This document shows, one piece after another, positions 35,271 through 43,463 of a DNA stretch of 54,306 nucleotides (within the stretch, counting starts at the first letter, position 1; every line of letters begins with the position of its first letter). Below the pieces are notes generated by a model. That model saw only the letters and a list, made by a program, of their open reading frames with translations. It ran no database searches and was not told the origin of the DNA. Position numbers and translations under genes: made by a program. The DNA lies in the NCBI GenBank assembly GCA_022600575.1, contig JAHZKF010000036.1, positions 1-54,306 of the forward strand, written 5' to 3'. This DNA comes from Gammaproteobacteria bacterium. GTDB lineage: Bacteria > Pseudomonadota > Gammaproteobacteria > Legionellales > Legionellaceae.

Positions 35271-36499
35271 TAGAGATCCATCCATTGGTAAATAATAGAA
35301 TAGATTGCATCGGTAATAATAATAAGAAAGAGTGCCTGAACCACACTTTTAGTGGTTTGGCTGCCAATGCTATTGGCATTGGTTTTGACTTGAAATCCTT
35401 GAAAACATCCAACCAAGGCAATAAGTAGAGCAAATGCAGGTGCTTTATATAATCCAAGCATGAGTTGATCAGCGCCTACATCTGTTTGAAGTCGTGTTAA
35501 AAACTCATAATAGCCAACGTGCAGCATGCCTTTGGACATTATCATAGCCCCTAAAATACTGAAAACGTCGGCCCAAAAAATAACAAAAGGTAAAATGAAT
35601 AGCAGTCCAAGTACTTTAGGGAGCACTAAAAGCTCAGTTGGAGATAAGCCCATGGTGTAGAGGGCGTCAATTTCTTCATTGACTTTCATGCTTCCAATTT
35701 GGGCTGTAAAAGCGGAGCTTGTCCTGCCGGCAACAATAATGGCTGTGATTAAAGGGGCAAACTCTCGAAAAATGGCCATGCCTGAAATATAGGCGATAAA
35801 ACCGGTTGCACCATAGGTTTGGAGTTGTACACCCATTTGGTAAGCAAGTACGACACCGATTAAAAAAGAGAGCAAGGCGATAATAGGGAGTGCTTTTAGG
35901 CCGGCAGAACTGATGTTTGAAATAATGCTTGGCAATTGGAAGCGATCCCAATGTCTAAAAGCAATGAATAATTTGTCTGTTAAATCACCAACCAGTCGTA
36001 CGAGTCCATCGCATTGATGAATTTTATGGATGGTCTCGCGGCCTAGCATCTCAAGGAAGTCTTCTTTTTTTGGGGGGGGCGTTATTTTTTTTTCAGCGTT
36101 CGCCTCTGATTGTTTTGATTGAATAAGGGTTAATAGTTCACGTTGCCCTTCTGTAAAATGGATGAGCGTGATTTCGTTATGTTTTTCTTGTAAGGCATGG
36201 ATACAATCTAACAGTAAGAGTGCTCCTGCACTGTCAAGGGCATCAAGGTGTTCACCGCTGATGGTTATTTTTTGGGGTGTAGTGGGTGCTTGCGGTTCAA
36301 ATCCTTGGCTTAGGTCTTTTAGATGTAGTGTTGACCATGTGCCTTGGCATAAATAGGTGTTTTTTTCCGCGTCCAAGGTAAAACGCGCGTCCTTAAAAGC
36401 GTTGTTTTCATCTGATGTGAGTGTTGCTATTGCGTCACGCATCGCTATCATCGCTTTGGAATATAACTTAGGATAATACGAAATTGCATTGCATGTCAT
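35270..36499 (-). CDS. MlaE-type permease fused to an N-terminal STAS-like domain
   Basis: 409 residues. Residues about 25-135 look like a STAS/MlaB domain (LHLKDLSQGFEP, ISGEHLDALDSAGALLLLDC). The permease follows with FREFAPLITAIIVAGRTSSA, the EIDALYTMGLSP coupling segment and five to six membrane spans. In E. coli MlaB is a separate gene, so the fusion saves that subunit. The start is not fixed; a Met at 36451 is an alternative. First gene of the operon, divergent from fni. Confidence 0.88.
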   Translation of the reverse strand: MTCNAISYYPKLYSKAMIAMRDAIATLTSDENNAFKDARFTLDAEKNTYLCQGTWSTLHLKDLSQGFEPQAPTTPQKITISGEHLDALDSAGALLLLDCIHALQEKHNEITLIHFTEGQRELLTLIQSKQSEANAEKKITPPPKKEDFLEMLGRETIHKIHQCDGLVRLVGDLTDKLFIAFRHWDRFQLPSIISNISSAGLKALPIIALLSFLIGVVLAYQMGVQLQTYGATGFIAYISGMAIFREFAPLITAIIVAGRTSSAFTAQIGSMKVNEEIDALYTMGLSPTELLVLPKVLGLLFILPFVIFWADVFSILGAMIMSKGMLHVGYYEFLTRLQTDVGADQLMLGLYKAPAFALLIALVGCFQGFQVKTNANSIGSQTTKSVVQALFLIIITDAIYSIIYQWMDL

Positions 36500-36582
36500 G
36501 TCTTTATCTATGCATTGATGGTTGTCTCCTAGGTAACGTGATAGAATTTAAATCATTTTTAGTCAATTGATGCAGGAGAAGT

Positions 36583-37611
36583 ATGTCAAACGAATACAAA
36601 CAGTTTGAACAGCGCAAAGAAGATCATATAGCGCTTGCTTTAATGCATCAAAATCAAGCCACTGAATTGAACCGGCTAGACACAGTAGATTTAATACATG
36701 AGGCGTTGCCTAACCTTAATTTTGATGCAGTAGATATCTCAACAACACGTCTTGGTGTGCAAGTAGATAAGCCGTTTATTGTCTCGTCTATGACAGCAGG
36801 ACATGAGCAAGCTCAAACACTCAACCGACATTTGATGGCTGCGTGCGCTGAAACCAATTGGGCGATGGGGGTTGGTTCACAACGTCGAGAATTAACGGAT
36901 AAGGATGCTTCTTTGGTTTGGGCGTCTCTTCGCAAAGATTACCCTGATGTTATTTTGTATGGCAATCTTGGCATTGCGCAATTGATTACAACACCGGTTG
37001 ATGCAGTGCTAAAGCTTACAGATACACTTAAAGCATCGGCACTGATTATTCATTGTAATCCACTGCAAGAGTGTATTCAGCCTGAAGGCACACCTCAGTT
37101 TGAAGGATGTTGGGATGCACTTGAAGGGTTAGTCGCTGCCTCTCCCGTACCTATCGTGTTGAAAGAAACAGGCTGTGGTTTTTCAAAAGATACGTTAAGT
37201 CGTTTAGCTCATATTGGCGTTGCAGCTATTGATGTGAGTGGGCTCGGGGGTACGCACTGGGGCCGCATTGAAGGGCATCGTGCGCTGGATGAATCGATTT
37301 TAAAGGCAGCCGCTGAAACGTTCCGAAACTGGGGTATTGATACTGTTCAGAGTGTACGAAATGCGGTAGCAGTATCTAAAAGCCTTGAAGTATGGGGCTC
37401 AGGAGGTGTTAGGCATGGGTTGGATGCAGCTAAGTTATTAGCACTTGGGGCAACAACTGTTGGATTTGCAAAGCCGATGCTTGAAGCTGCCATGCAGTCA
37501 GCGGATGATGTCATTCGAGTGATGCAAAAGATAGAATATGAATTGCGCATTGCTTTATTTTGTACAGGGAGTTGTTATTTAAATGAATTGAAGGAGAAAG
37601 TCCGTTGTTAA
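36583..37611 (+). CDS. fni: isopentenyl-diphosphate delta-isomerase, type 2
   Basis: 342 residues. The FMN enzyme start EQRKEDHIALAL is clear, then VSSMTAGHEQ, GVGSQRREL, the VSGLGGTHWG loop and VWGSGGVRHGLDAAKLLALGA phosphate site. It interconverts IPP and DMAPP. AGGAGAAG precedes the ATG. It begins a mevalonate operon with HMG-CoA reductase and a GHMP kinase; its stop overlaps the next start. Confidence 0.95.
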   Translation: MSNEYKQFEQRKEDHIALALMHQNQATELNRLDTVDLIHEALPNLNFDAVDISTTRLGVQVDKPFIVSSMTAGHEQAQTLNRHLMAACAETNWAMGVGSQRRELTDKDASLVWASLRKDYPDVILYGNLGIAQLITTPVDAVLKLTDTLKASALIIHCNPLQECIQPEGTPQFEGCWDALEGLVAASPVPIVLKETGCGFSKDTLSRLAHIGVAAIDVSGLGGTHWGRIEGHRALDESILKAAAETFRNWGIDTVQSVRNAVAVSKSLEVWGSGGVRHGLDAAKLLALGATTVGFAKPMLEAAMQSADDVIRVMQKIEYELRIALFCTGSCYLNELKEKVRC

Positions 37612-38912
37612 ATGAAAAGGCTAGAGAAGGGTTTGAAGGATTTTCTAAATTAAAACGAGCCGAGCGATTTGAACGTTTGATTGCTATGGGGGCATTGACA
37701 CATGAAGATGTCGCTTACTTGTCTAAAGGAGGCGTTCAAGCACTTGATTTAGGTGAAAATTTAATTGAAAACGTGATTGGTTATTTTCAATTACCACTTG
37801 GTGTTGCAACCAACTTTTGTATTGATGGCACGGACTATGTGATTCCGATGGCGGTTGAAGAAACGTCAATTATCGCAGCACTCTCTAAAACGGCGAAATG
37901 GATTCGAAAAGAAGGCAGTATTACAACAGAGGTGCTAGGTGATGCTATTTTAGGGCAAATTAATATTCCTAAAGTAGACAATTTTGATCATCTATCAACC
38001 ATGTTTCATGAACATCGTGCTGCATTGATTAAAGAAGTGAACCAAGAGGTTGCAGCGAGCATGGTGGCGCGAGGTGGTGGGGTCACTGATATGATTTTGC
38101 GTCGCTTAGAGCGCCCAGAAGGTGGAGACATGGCAGTGATTCATTTAAGTATGAATAGCTGTGATGCGATGGGAGCTAATATCATCAACCAAGTGCTTGA
38201 ATATTTAAAAAATCCAATTGAGATGTTAACCGGTGAAACGGTTGGCGTTTGTATTTTATCGAATTTAAACGATCAAAAATTAGCGCGTGCGCGCGTTATA
38301 TTGAACAATGTTGATGAAGATTTAGGTGAGCGTCTTCAAGAAGTGTCTTTGTTTGCAGAAATTGACCCTTATCGTGCAGCAACCCATAACAAAGGGGTTA
38401 TGAATGGTATTGATCCTATTTTAATTGCAACAGGAAATGATTGGCGGGCTGTTGAGGCGGGTGTACATGCTTATGCTGCACGTTCAGGGCGTTATCAAGC
38501 CATTTCAACTTGGCGTTACAAAGAAGGTGTTTTAACAGGTGAGTTAACAGCTCCTTTGGTTGCAGGAACGGTTGGCGGCGTGACAGCATTACATCCAACG
38601 GCACGCATGTGTCTTAACATGATGGATATTACCTCAGCTGCTCATTTGTCTCGTGTGCTTGCAGCTGTTGGCCTGGTTCAAAATTTAGGGGCGATTAATG
38701 CCATGTGTACTGAAGGAATTATTCAAGGTCATATGAAATTGCACATTGATAATTTATTGCTGGTTGCAGGCGCAAATGATGCTGAATTGCCCGTGTTAAA
38801 AAAGCGTTTAAAGCATTGGCTAACAGTGCATCGCCGTGTAGGCTTAAAGCAAGCCCGGGAGCTGTTAGCAGAGCTGCGTCATACGCCACAAGTGGTTCCT
38901 GATACGCAATGA
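37605..38912 (+). CDS. mvaA: hydroxymethylglutaryl-CoA reductase, class II type
   Basis: 435 residues, starting at TTG with AAGGAGAAAG upstream and overlapping the fni stop. The HMG-CoA reductase core shows LPLGVATNFCIDGTDYVIPMAVEE, the nicotinamide-site DAMGANIINQ and the catalytic Lys/Asp region (SNLNDQKLARAR). A late His region follows (ALHPTARMCLN). It reduces HMG-CoA to mevalonate. Length fits class II bacterial enzymes. Confidence 0.93.
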   Translation: MLNEKAREGFEGFSKLKRAERFERLIAMGALTHEDVAYLSKGGVQALDLGENLIENVIGYFQLPLGVATNFCIDGTDYVIPMAVEETSIIAALSKTAKWIRKEGSITTEVLGDAILGQINIPKVDNFDHLSTMFHEHRAALIKEVNQEVAASMVARGGGVTDMILRRLERPEGGDMAVIHLSMNSCDAMGANIINQVLEYLKNPIEMLTGETVGVCILSNLNDQKLARARVILNNVDEDLGERLQEVSLFAEIDPYRAATHNKGVMNGIDPILIATGNDWRAVEAGVHAYAARSGRYQAISTWRYKEGVLTGELTAPLVAGTVGGVTALHPTARMCLNMMDITSAAHLSRVLAAVGLVQNLGAINAMCTEGIIQGHMKLHIDNLLLVAGANDAELPVLKKRLKHWLTVHRRVGLKQARELLAELRHTPQVVPDTQ

Positions 38913-39787
38913 TATTTAAGTTTCCTGCAAAAACATTTTTACTGGGTGAGTATGTGGCATTACAGGATGGTCCTGCCATTATCTTAACCACCGAACCTTG
39001 TTTTGAAGTTGGACTGACTGATAAGCAAGAAGCACCCATGATACATCCTGATTCTCCAGCGGGCCAATTTTGGACACATTCAGGGATGACTGAAACGCTT
39101 ACTTGGTTTGACCCTTATAATGGTATTGGTGGGCTTGGCGCGTCAAGTGCGCAGTTTTTAGGGGCTTATGCCGCTTATTTATCAATACATGATAAGCCAT
39201 TAGCAGAACAAGCACTGTTAGAGGCTTATTGGTCTTCGAGTTTTAAAGAGGGACAAGGGATTCGTCCGAGTGGTTATGATGTGTTAGCGCAAGCGCAAAG
39301 TGGTTGTGTTTACCTGCACCGCAAGCAAGCAGTTAATCAGGTGTATCCGTGGCCTTTTTCTGATTTGGCATTTGTTTTGTTGCATACGGGTGAGAAACTT
39401 GCAACACATCATCACCTTCAAGCGCTTTGTTTGACGGATGCAATCAGTTTACTGGCACCAATTGTAGAGAGAGGAAAAAAGGCATTTGAAGAAAAAAACA
39501 GTGCTTTATTGGTTGAAGCCGTAAATGCATATCATCAACAATTGATGCGTCTTGATTTAGTTGCGCCACAAACAAAGGCACATATTACGTGCTTATCTGA
39601 CAATTCAGATGTGCTAGCGCTTAAAGGATGCGGAGCCATGGGCGCTGATGTGATGTTGGCACTTGTGCCTTCTCATCGATTGACAGCGGTAATAACATCT
39701 TTTTCTGCTGAGGGCTTTTCTGTTTTGGCAAGTTCACGTAACCTATATCATGAAAAGAAATCATACGGGATGCACTTAACCCCTTGA
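38909..39787 (+). CDS. GHMP-family kinase, probable phosphomevalonate kinase
   Basis: 292 residues, starting 4 bases before the mvaA stop (ATGA overlap). GHMP motifs: FPAKTFLLGEYVALQDGPAI, the ATP loop GGLGASSAQFLGAYAAY and LKGCGAMGADVMLALVP. It is placed with fni and mvaA, while a separate mevalonate kinase accompanies mvaD, so it is the candidate for the missing phosphomevalonate kinase step. This assignment rests on context, as the sequence is divergent. A second mevalonate kinase cannot be excluded. Confidence 0.7.
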   Translation: MIFKFPAKTFLLGEYVALQDGPAIILTTEPCFEVGLTDKQEAPMIHPDSPAGQFWTHSGMTETLTWFDPYNGIGGLGASSAQFLGAYAAYLSIHDKPLAEQALLEAYWSSSFKEGQGIRPSGYDVLAQAQSGCVYLHRKQAVNQVYPWPFSDLAFVLLHTGEKLATHHHLQALCLTDAISLLAPIVERGKKAFEEKNSALLVEAVNAYHQQLMRLDLVAPQTKAHITCLSDNSDVLALKGCGAMGADVMLALVPSHRLTAVITSFSAEGFSVLASSRNLYHEKKSYGMHLTP

Positions 39788-39811
39788 CCTTCTGGTACGA
39801 TCCGGTATGAT
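39784..39811 (+). promoter_or_regulatory. sigma70-type promoter of the tRNA pair
   Basis: TTGACC (39784-39789) and TATGAT (39806-39811) are separated by 16 bases and lie just upstream of tRNA-Lys, overlapping the end of the kinase gene. Confidence 0.7.
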
Positions 39812-39824
39812 CTCAGCCTCTTTG

Positions 39825-39900
39825 GGGCCGTTAGCTCAGTTGGTAGAGCAGAAGACTTTTAATCTTTTGGTCATAAGTTCGAATCTTATACGGCCCACCA
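39825..39900 (+). tRNA. tRNA-Lys (anticodon TTT)
   Basis: 76 bases with encoded CCA. The acceptor GGGCCGT pairs with ACGGCCC, the anticodon loop is CTTTTAA, and the T-loop region is GTTCGAATC. Probably co-transcribed with tRNA-Arg 9 bases downstream. Confidence 0.96.
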
Positions 39901-39909
39901 TCTTTAAAT

Positions 39910-39986
39910 GCGCTCGTAGCTCAGCTGGATAGAGTACTTGGCTTCGAACCAAGGTGTCGGGGGTTCGAGTCCCTCCGAGCGCACCA
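39910..39986 (+). tRNA. tRNA-Arg (anticodon TCG), integration target
   Basis: 77 bases with encoded CCA. The acceptor GCGCTCG pairs with CGAGCGC, and the anticodon loop CTTCGAA reads TCG. Its 3' half from 39939 on is repeated perfectly at 51229, so it is the attachment site of the downstream integrated element. The element restores an intact gene on this side. Confidence 0.96.
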
Positions 39987-40005
39987 TATAATCAAGCACT
40001 TACGT
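39939..40005 (+). repeat. attL, tRNA-side attachment repeat
   Basis: Bases 39939-39996 are identical (58 bp) to 51229-51286. After one mismatch (C here, A there) the identity continues for eight bases, ACTTACGT. The repeat begins in the anticodon stem of tRNA-Arg and runs 10 bases past its CCA before the mismatch. Confidence 0.9.
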
Positions 40006-40081
40006 TCCATTCTAAATGGGTTTAAAGCAAGGCATGTAGTAGAATTGTAACACCCTAACGCTACACCTTAACCCTATGCCC

Positions 40082-41080
40082 TTATGTTATTTGTACACCC
40101 AACCCTTCGATTCGATTTGCAGCTGTGCGCAAATGTTCACCGGAAAGATGGGCATATCGCAAAACCATCTCAAAACAAGACCAGCCTCCAAGTTGTTGAA
40201 GCTCTTGCAAGCTTGTCCCATTCTGGACGTGCCAGCTTGCCCAGGTGTGCCTTAAATCATGCCAGCGAAAGTTCTCTATGCCAGCCCGTTTTAATGCGTT
40301 AACCCAAGCCCGGGTACTGCATTGCTTGACCGGATGCTCGTGATAGGTAAATACATACTCAGGATGTGTTCCGAGCCTTGCTTTCAACACAGTCAGTGCA
40401 TCCTCATTTAAGGGTACAGGGATCGCTTTTTTGGTTTTGGCTTGGTCGGGGTGAATCCAAGCATGACATTTCATCAAGTCGACGTTTTGCCACTGCAATC
40501 CCCGTACATTAGAAGCTCTCAGTCCTGTTGCTAAAGAGAAGGCTGCCATATCCCTTAGGTGGGTAGGTAGTTCTCTTAGCAAGCGGTTAGCTTCGTCTAC
40601 CGTTAACCAGCGAATCCGGTGTTTTTCAATCTTGTGCATCCGAACAACAGGTACTTTATCTATCCATTCCCATTCTCGGTGTGCACGATTTAAAATAGCC
40701 CTGATAATTTCAAGCATTCGATTAACGGTTGTTAGTGTGACACCTTCAGCCGCTTTAGCGTTTGCTATTGTTTCTAACAGATCACGGTTCATTTCGTGTA
40801 GTTCGACGTGATGCAAATGCTTATCTAACCACCGTAAAGTTACCTTGTCTGTTTCAATACTACGTTTGGAACGGCTTTCATGTAGCCAGCGTAGAACAGC
40901 GTCTTGCCATGAGTAAACAGGTTTTTGCTCTAGTTTGGCTATATTCCAAAGTTGAGCTTTGAGTTTGTCATGATATTCTCTCGCTGCTACTTGATTGTCA
41001 GTCCCAGTGCTTTGTTGTATGCGTTGTCCATTGTGGGTGAAGCTAACCCACCAAGTTGTGTTTCTTTTATAAAGCGCCAT
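40082..41080 (-). CDS. tyrosine site-specific integrase
   Basis: 332 residues. An N-terminal SAM-like arm/core-binding part is followed by the catalytic domain with Arg in ATGLRASNVRGLQW, HDLRHTWASW (H-x-x-R), LGGWSCFEMVLRYAHLS (H/W box and Tyr). It catalyses integration and excision at the adjacent attL. AGGAG about 9 bases before the ATG supports this start, although it lies inside the coding region of the preceding HTH gene (94-base overlap). Confidence 0.95.
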   Translation of the reverse strand: MALYKRNTTWWVSFTHNGQRIQQSTGTDNQVAAREYHDKLKAQLWNIAKLEQKPVYSWQDAVLRWLHESRSKRSIETDKVTLRWLDKHLHHVELHEMNRDLLETIANAKAAEGVTLTTVNRMLEIIRAILNRAHREWEWIDKVPVVRMHKIEKHRIRWLTVDEANRLLRELPTHLRDMAAFSLATGLRASNVRGLQWQNVDLMKCHAWIHPDQAKTKKAIPVPLNEDALTVLKARLGTHPEYVFTYHEHPVKQCSTRAWVNALKRAGIENFRWHDLRHTWASWHVQNGTSLQELQQLGGWSCFEMVLRYAHLSGEHLRTAANRIEGLGVQIT

Positions 41081-41286
41081 GATTCTTTACTCCTATCAGC
41101 AGCGCCTTGCGATGTAACCGGAACAGGATACTGAGAGCGCATATACAACACAAGGTCTTGTTCAATGAATCGCCATCCCTTGCCTATTTTTACCGCGGGT
41201 ATTTTGTGAGCGACAACTAATCGACGAACAGTCTCTTTGTGTGCCCCTAAAAAGTTTGCAGCCTCGGCTATATTCATCGTTTTCAT
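40987..41286 (-). CDS. excisionase-like MerR-type HTH protein
   Basis: 99 residues. Residues 1-50 form a DNA-binding excisionase fold: MNIAEAANFLGAHKETVRRL then HKIPAVKIGKGWRFIEQDL. The tail is unrelated and overlaps the integrase start. It probably controls excision or integrase expression. It starts directly next to the stop (41287-41289) of the upstream broken gene, showing an operon. Confidence 0.88.
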   Translation of the reverse strand: MKTMNIAEAANFLGAHKETVRRLVVAHKIPAVKIGKGWRFIEQDLVLYMRSQYPVPVTSQGAADRSKESWRFIKETQLGGLASPTMDNAYNKALGLTIK

Positions 41287-42228
41287 TCAAATCTCTTCGC
41301 GGTGGCATTTGAGGTCGATAATGTTGCTAGCGAAATTTGGTTCTGGTTCATCTTCGAAGTCGAAGTTTGCGCCACCTTTGCAGGATTCCCAGAGTATGTC
41401 GCCAGGGGATTTTCGTGTAGAACGTGTTTTAGGTTTTGCATGTAATGCCTCCTTTGCTGTAACCGGTACAATTTCATCTTCCCAAGATTGCTGTGTAAGC
41501 CAGTTGGTTGGATGCTTCCAATTGGGGACCTAAATTCCTAAAGTTTTTTTCTCATTCACTGTTGCAACCTGTGCCTTAAGTGCACGCAAGATTTTCTGCA
41601 TGAGCGGTTCATCAGGATTGAGCTCCTGAAAAACTTGCCAAGCTTTCTGCTTGCCTTGCTTTTGTGGATAACTTCCCCAAAAGGCTTCAAATTTTTGTAA
41701 TAAAAAAAATAAATAATTATTATCTTTATGAGGTGTGGCGGGTTGTGCTGTTTTTGATGTGGTGGCTTTTGAATGATAAAGCTTAGAATTTGGCGTGATG
41801 CCTAGGTTTTCTTCTGGTGCTTTACTGGTGGCTTCATATGGCGACTTACTGGCGGGTTTGTTTTGGGCAGACTTATCCCTTAAGGCTAAAACACATTTAA
41901 AAATAAGTTGTTTCTGTGCCGGTTGAACTTCAATCAGTCCAGTTTTTACTAAGTGCTTTATCGCACGACGAACTTGATCGTAATTTGGGCTGCCACTTTC
42001 TTGTATGCCAGAATGTGGCTCAATATAAAGCGCTTCTCCAAGTGATTGATAGCTAATGCGGCGCTTGACACCCGTGATGCCTGTTTTACGATCCATATAG
42101 GGTCTAATGCCCCTGAAGTAGAGGAGTTGCTGAATATAAGGCAGGCCCTCTAAGGCATGTAACTCTTCAGCTGTGATCGTGAAAAAATCCATATCAAACC
42201 TATCATTTTTGATATCAAACGATATCAA
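41287..42228 (-). pseudogene. replication/regulatory-type island protein interrupted by an in-frame amber codon
   Basis: The frame from 42228 (a better start is the ATG at 42192) encodes 232 residues and stops at TAG (41530-41532). It then stays open in the same frame for 80 codons to TGA (41287-41289), starting VPNWKHPTNWLTQQSWEDE and ending IIDLKCHREEI. The N-terminal part has a winged-helix look (YDQVRRAIKHLVKTGLIEV). The middle has FWGSYPQKQGKQKAWQVFQELNP, a motif of phage- and island-borne proteins that normally continues into the W-x-x-P-x-x-W-L segment seen after the stop. A Tyr codon changed to TAG is the simplest explanation. Confidence 0.75.
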
Positions 42229-42240
42229 GTGGTATCAGAT
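42191..42240. promoter_or_regulatory. decamer-phased GATATC repeats (operator/iterons)
   Basis: Successive 10-base units at 42191, 42211, 42221 and 42231 read ATATCAAACC, GATATCAAAC, GATATCAAGT and GGTATCAGAT, with a diverged unit TATCATTTTT at 42201. Spacing of one helical turn suggests cooperative binding of one protein, perhaps the product of the gene starting at 42192. Confidence 0.6.
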
Positions 42241-42430
42241 AATAAATCACCATGACTTATTTTTAATTCATTATGACGGGTTAGATCGGGAGGTCAATAG
42301 GGTTTTGAGGTGTGATATTGAATGATACTAAATGAACCTGAAAAAATTTAAGGGAGCTTGGAATTATGTTAAAATTTTGCCAAAAGTTACGGGCTTATAT
42401 TTTTTGATTTTAAATTAAGGTGGGGATAAA
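42241..42430. other. divergent intergenic region
   Basis: AT-rich non-coding DNA between the broken reverse-strand gene and the forward metallopeptidase. It contains further TGATAT/TGATAC half-sites (near 42313-42329) like the decamers before it. No RNA gene is recognised. Confidence 0.4.
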
Positions 42431-43243
42431 ATGATAAAGAACTTGGTTATATTTTACCCACAATTACTTAAGAAAATACTTGCCGTCTTTATAATCACTT
42501 TAGTTATTGCTGTGATTTTTGCGGTGTTTGTGTTTTATCCGCAGTTATTTCAGTGTAAAAATACATATAAATTTAAGCAATATAAAATATATTTTTGTAA
42601 CAAAAATAAAATATCATCACAAGAGCAAAGTGATTTGAAATCTGTACTGAGTAAAACTGAAAAATTGCTGGAAAAATCGGATATATTTGACCCTAAGGTA
42701 AATTTTAACTTGTTTTTAAATATGGGAAATAAATCGTCATTCACTCTACCCCTTCAGTTTAATAAAGAAGCTTATGCTCAGACCACTTCATTTTTTGATA
42801 ACATTTCTGCTTGGAATATCAATTTAAAAACCAATGAAGCGTTTGTTTCATCAGGACACCATCGACCATTATCTGCAGTACTTGCTCATGAATCCGTACA
42901 TGTTTTATATGACAAACACTATACGTTGCGTAAAAAACTATTAATAATGTCAGATGAATCAGAACGCTCAACATATGGATTCATGTGGAAAGAAGAAGGT
43001 TATGCCGAATATATTGCGGGTGGATCAGGCATCAATATGAAAGATGGTCTACAGATTTTGAATGGGCACCCCAATGCATCTTATCACCCGTTTGAAGTGG
43101 ATTACTTCAAATACTTTTTAACCATTAAATATTTAATTGAAGTTAAAAAATTAAGCTTAGATCAAATTGTTCATACTAAGATGGATTTCAATACGGTGTT
43201 ACGTGATGCGATGAATCATTTTAGCGACGCCCAAAAAACTTAA
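42431..43243 (+). CDS. membrane-anchored putative zinc metallopeptidase
   Basis: 270 residues. One N-terminal membrane helix (about 14-37) is followed by an extracytoplasmic domain with an H-E-S-V-H zinc motif (AHESVHVLYD, His about 153 and 157). A downstream WKEEGYAEYIAGG supplies a third ligand Glu, a gluzincin-like arrangement. The substrate is unknown. AGGTGGGG precedes the ATG. I do not recognise the exact family. Confidence 0.65.
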   Translation: MIKNLVIFYPQLLKKILAVFIITLVIAVIFAVFVFYPQLFQCKNTYKFKQYKIYFCNKNKISSQEQSDLKSVLSKTEKLLEKSDIFDPKVNFNLFLNMGNKSSFTLPLQFNKEAYAQTTSFFDNISAWNINLKTNEAFVSSGHHRPLSAVLAHESVHVLYDKHYTLRKKLLIMSDESERSTYGFMWKEEGYAEYIAGGSGINMKDGLQILNGHPNASYHPFEVDYFKYFLTIKYLIEVKKLSLDQIVHTKMDFNTVLRDAMNHFSDAQKT

Positions 43244-43248
43244 CGACA

Positions 43249-43463
43249 TTAAAGCAATGTACTGGGTTACCAAAACAAGGCATTGCAAAGATGTTGATTG
43301 ATAAAACCAAAGAAAAAGCCATTCAGATGGGTTTTAATGCGTTTTATCTATTTGTTTTTGACCCAACGTTACCTAAAATTATTATCAGCAGCTTGGCTGG
43401 AAGAAAATAAATCTGAATCAATTCAAGAAACATGTTGTAACGATGATGCAGAGAAGGTTATGA
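43249..43463 (+). pseudogene. GNAT acetyltransferase C-terminal remnant (frameshifted)
   Basis: The first frame reads QGIAKMLIDKTKEKAIQMG then FYLFVFDPTLPK, the acetyl-CoA loop and following helix of a GNAT enzyme. After a one-base loss in an A run (43375-43378) the next frame continues YYQQLGWKKINLNQFKKHVV and stops at TGA (43461-43463). That stop overlaps the next ATG as ATGA, which supports an original two-gene operon. The N-terminal half is absent. Confidence 0.65.

Noticed and set aside
41237-41533. Forward ORF and a 64-residue reverse ORF in this stretch
   Set aside because: Both are shadows of the real reverse frame, which continues the broken gene after its amber stop.
43298-43459. 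N-terminal extension of the YgjP-like protein
   Set aside because: It overlaps the frameshifted GNAT remnant and does not fit the family start; the ATG at 43460 fits better.
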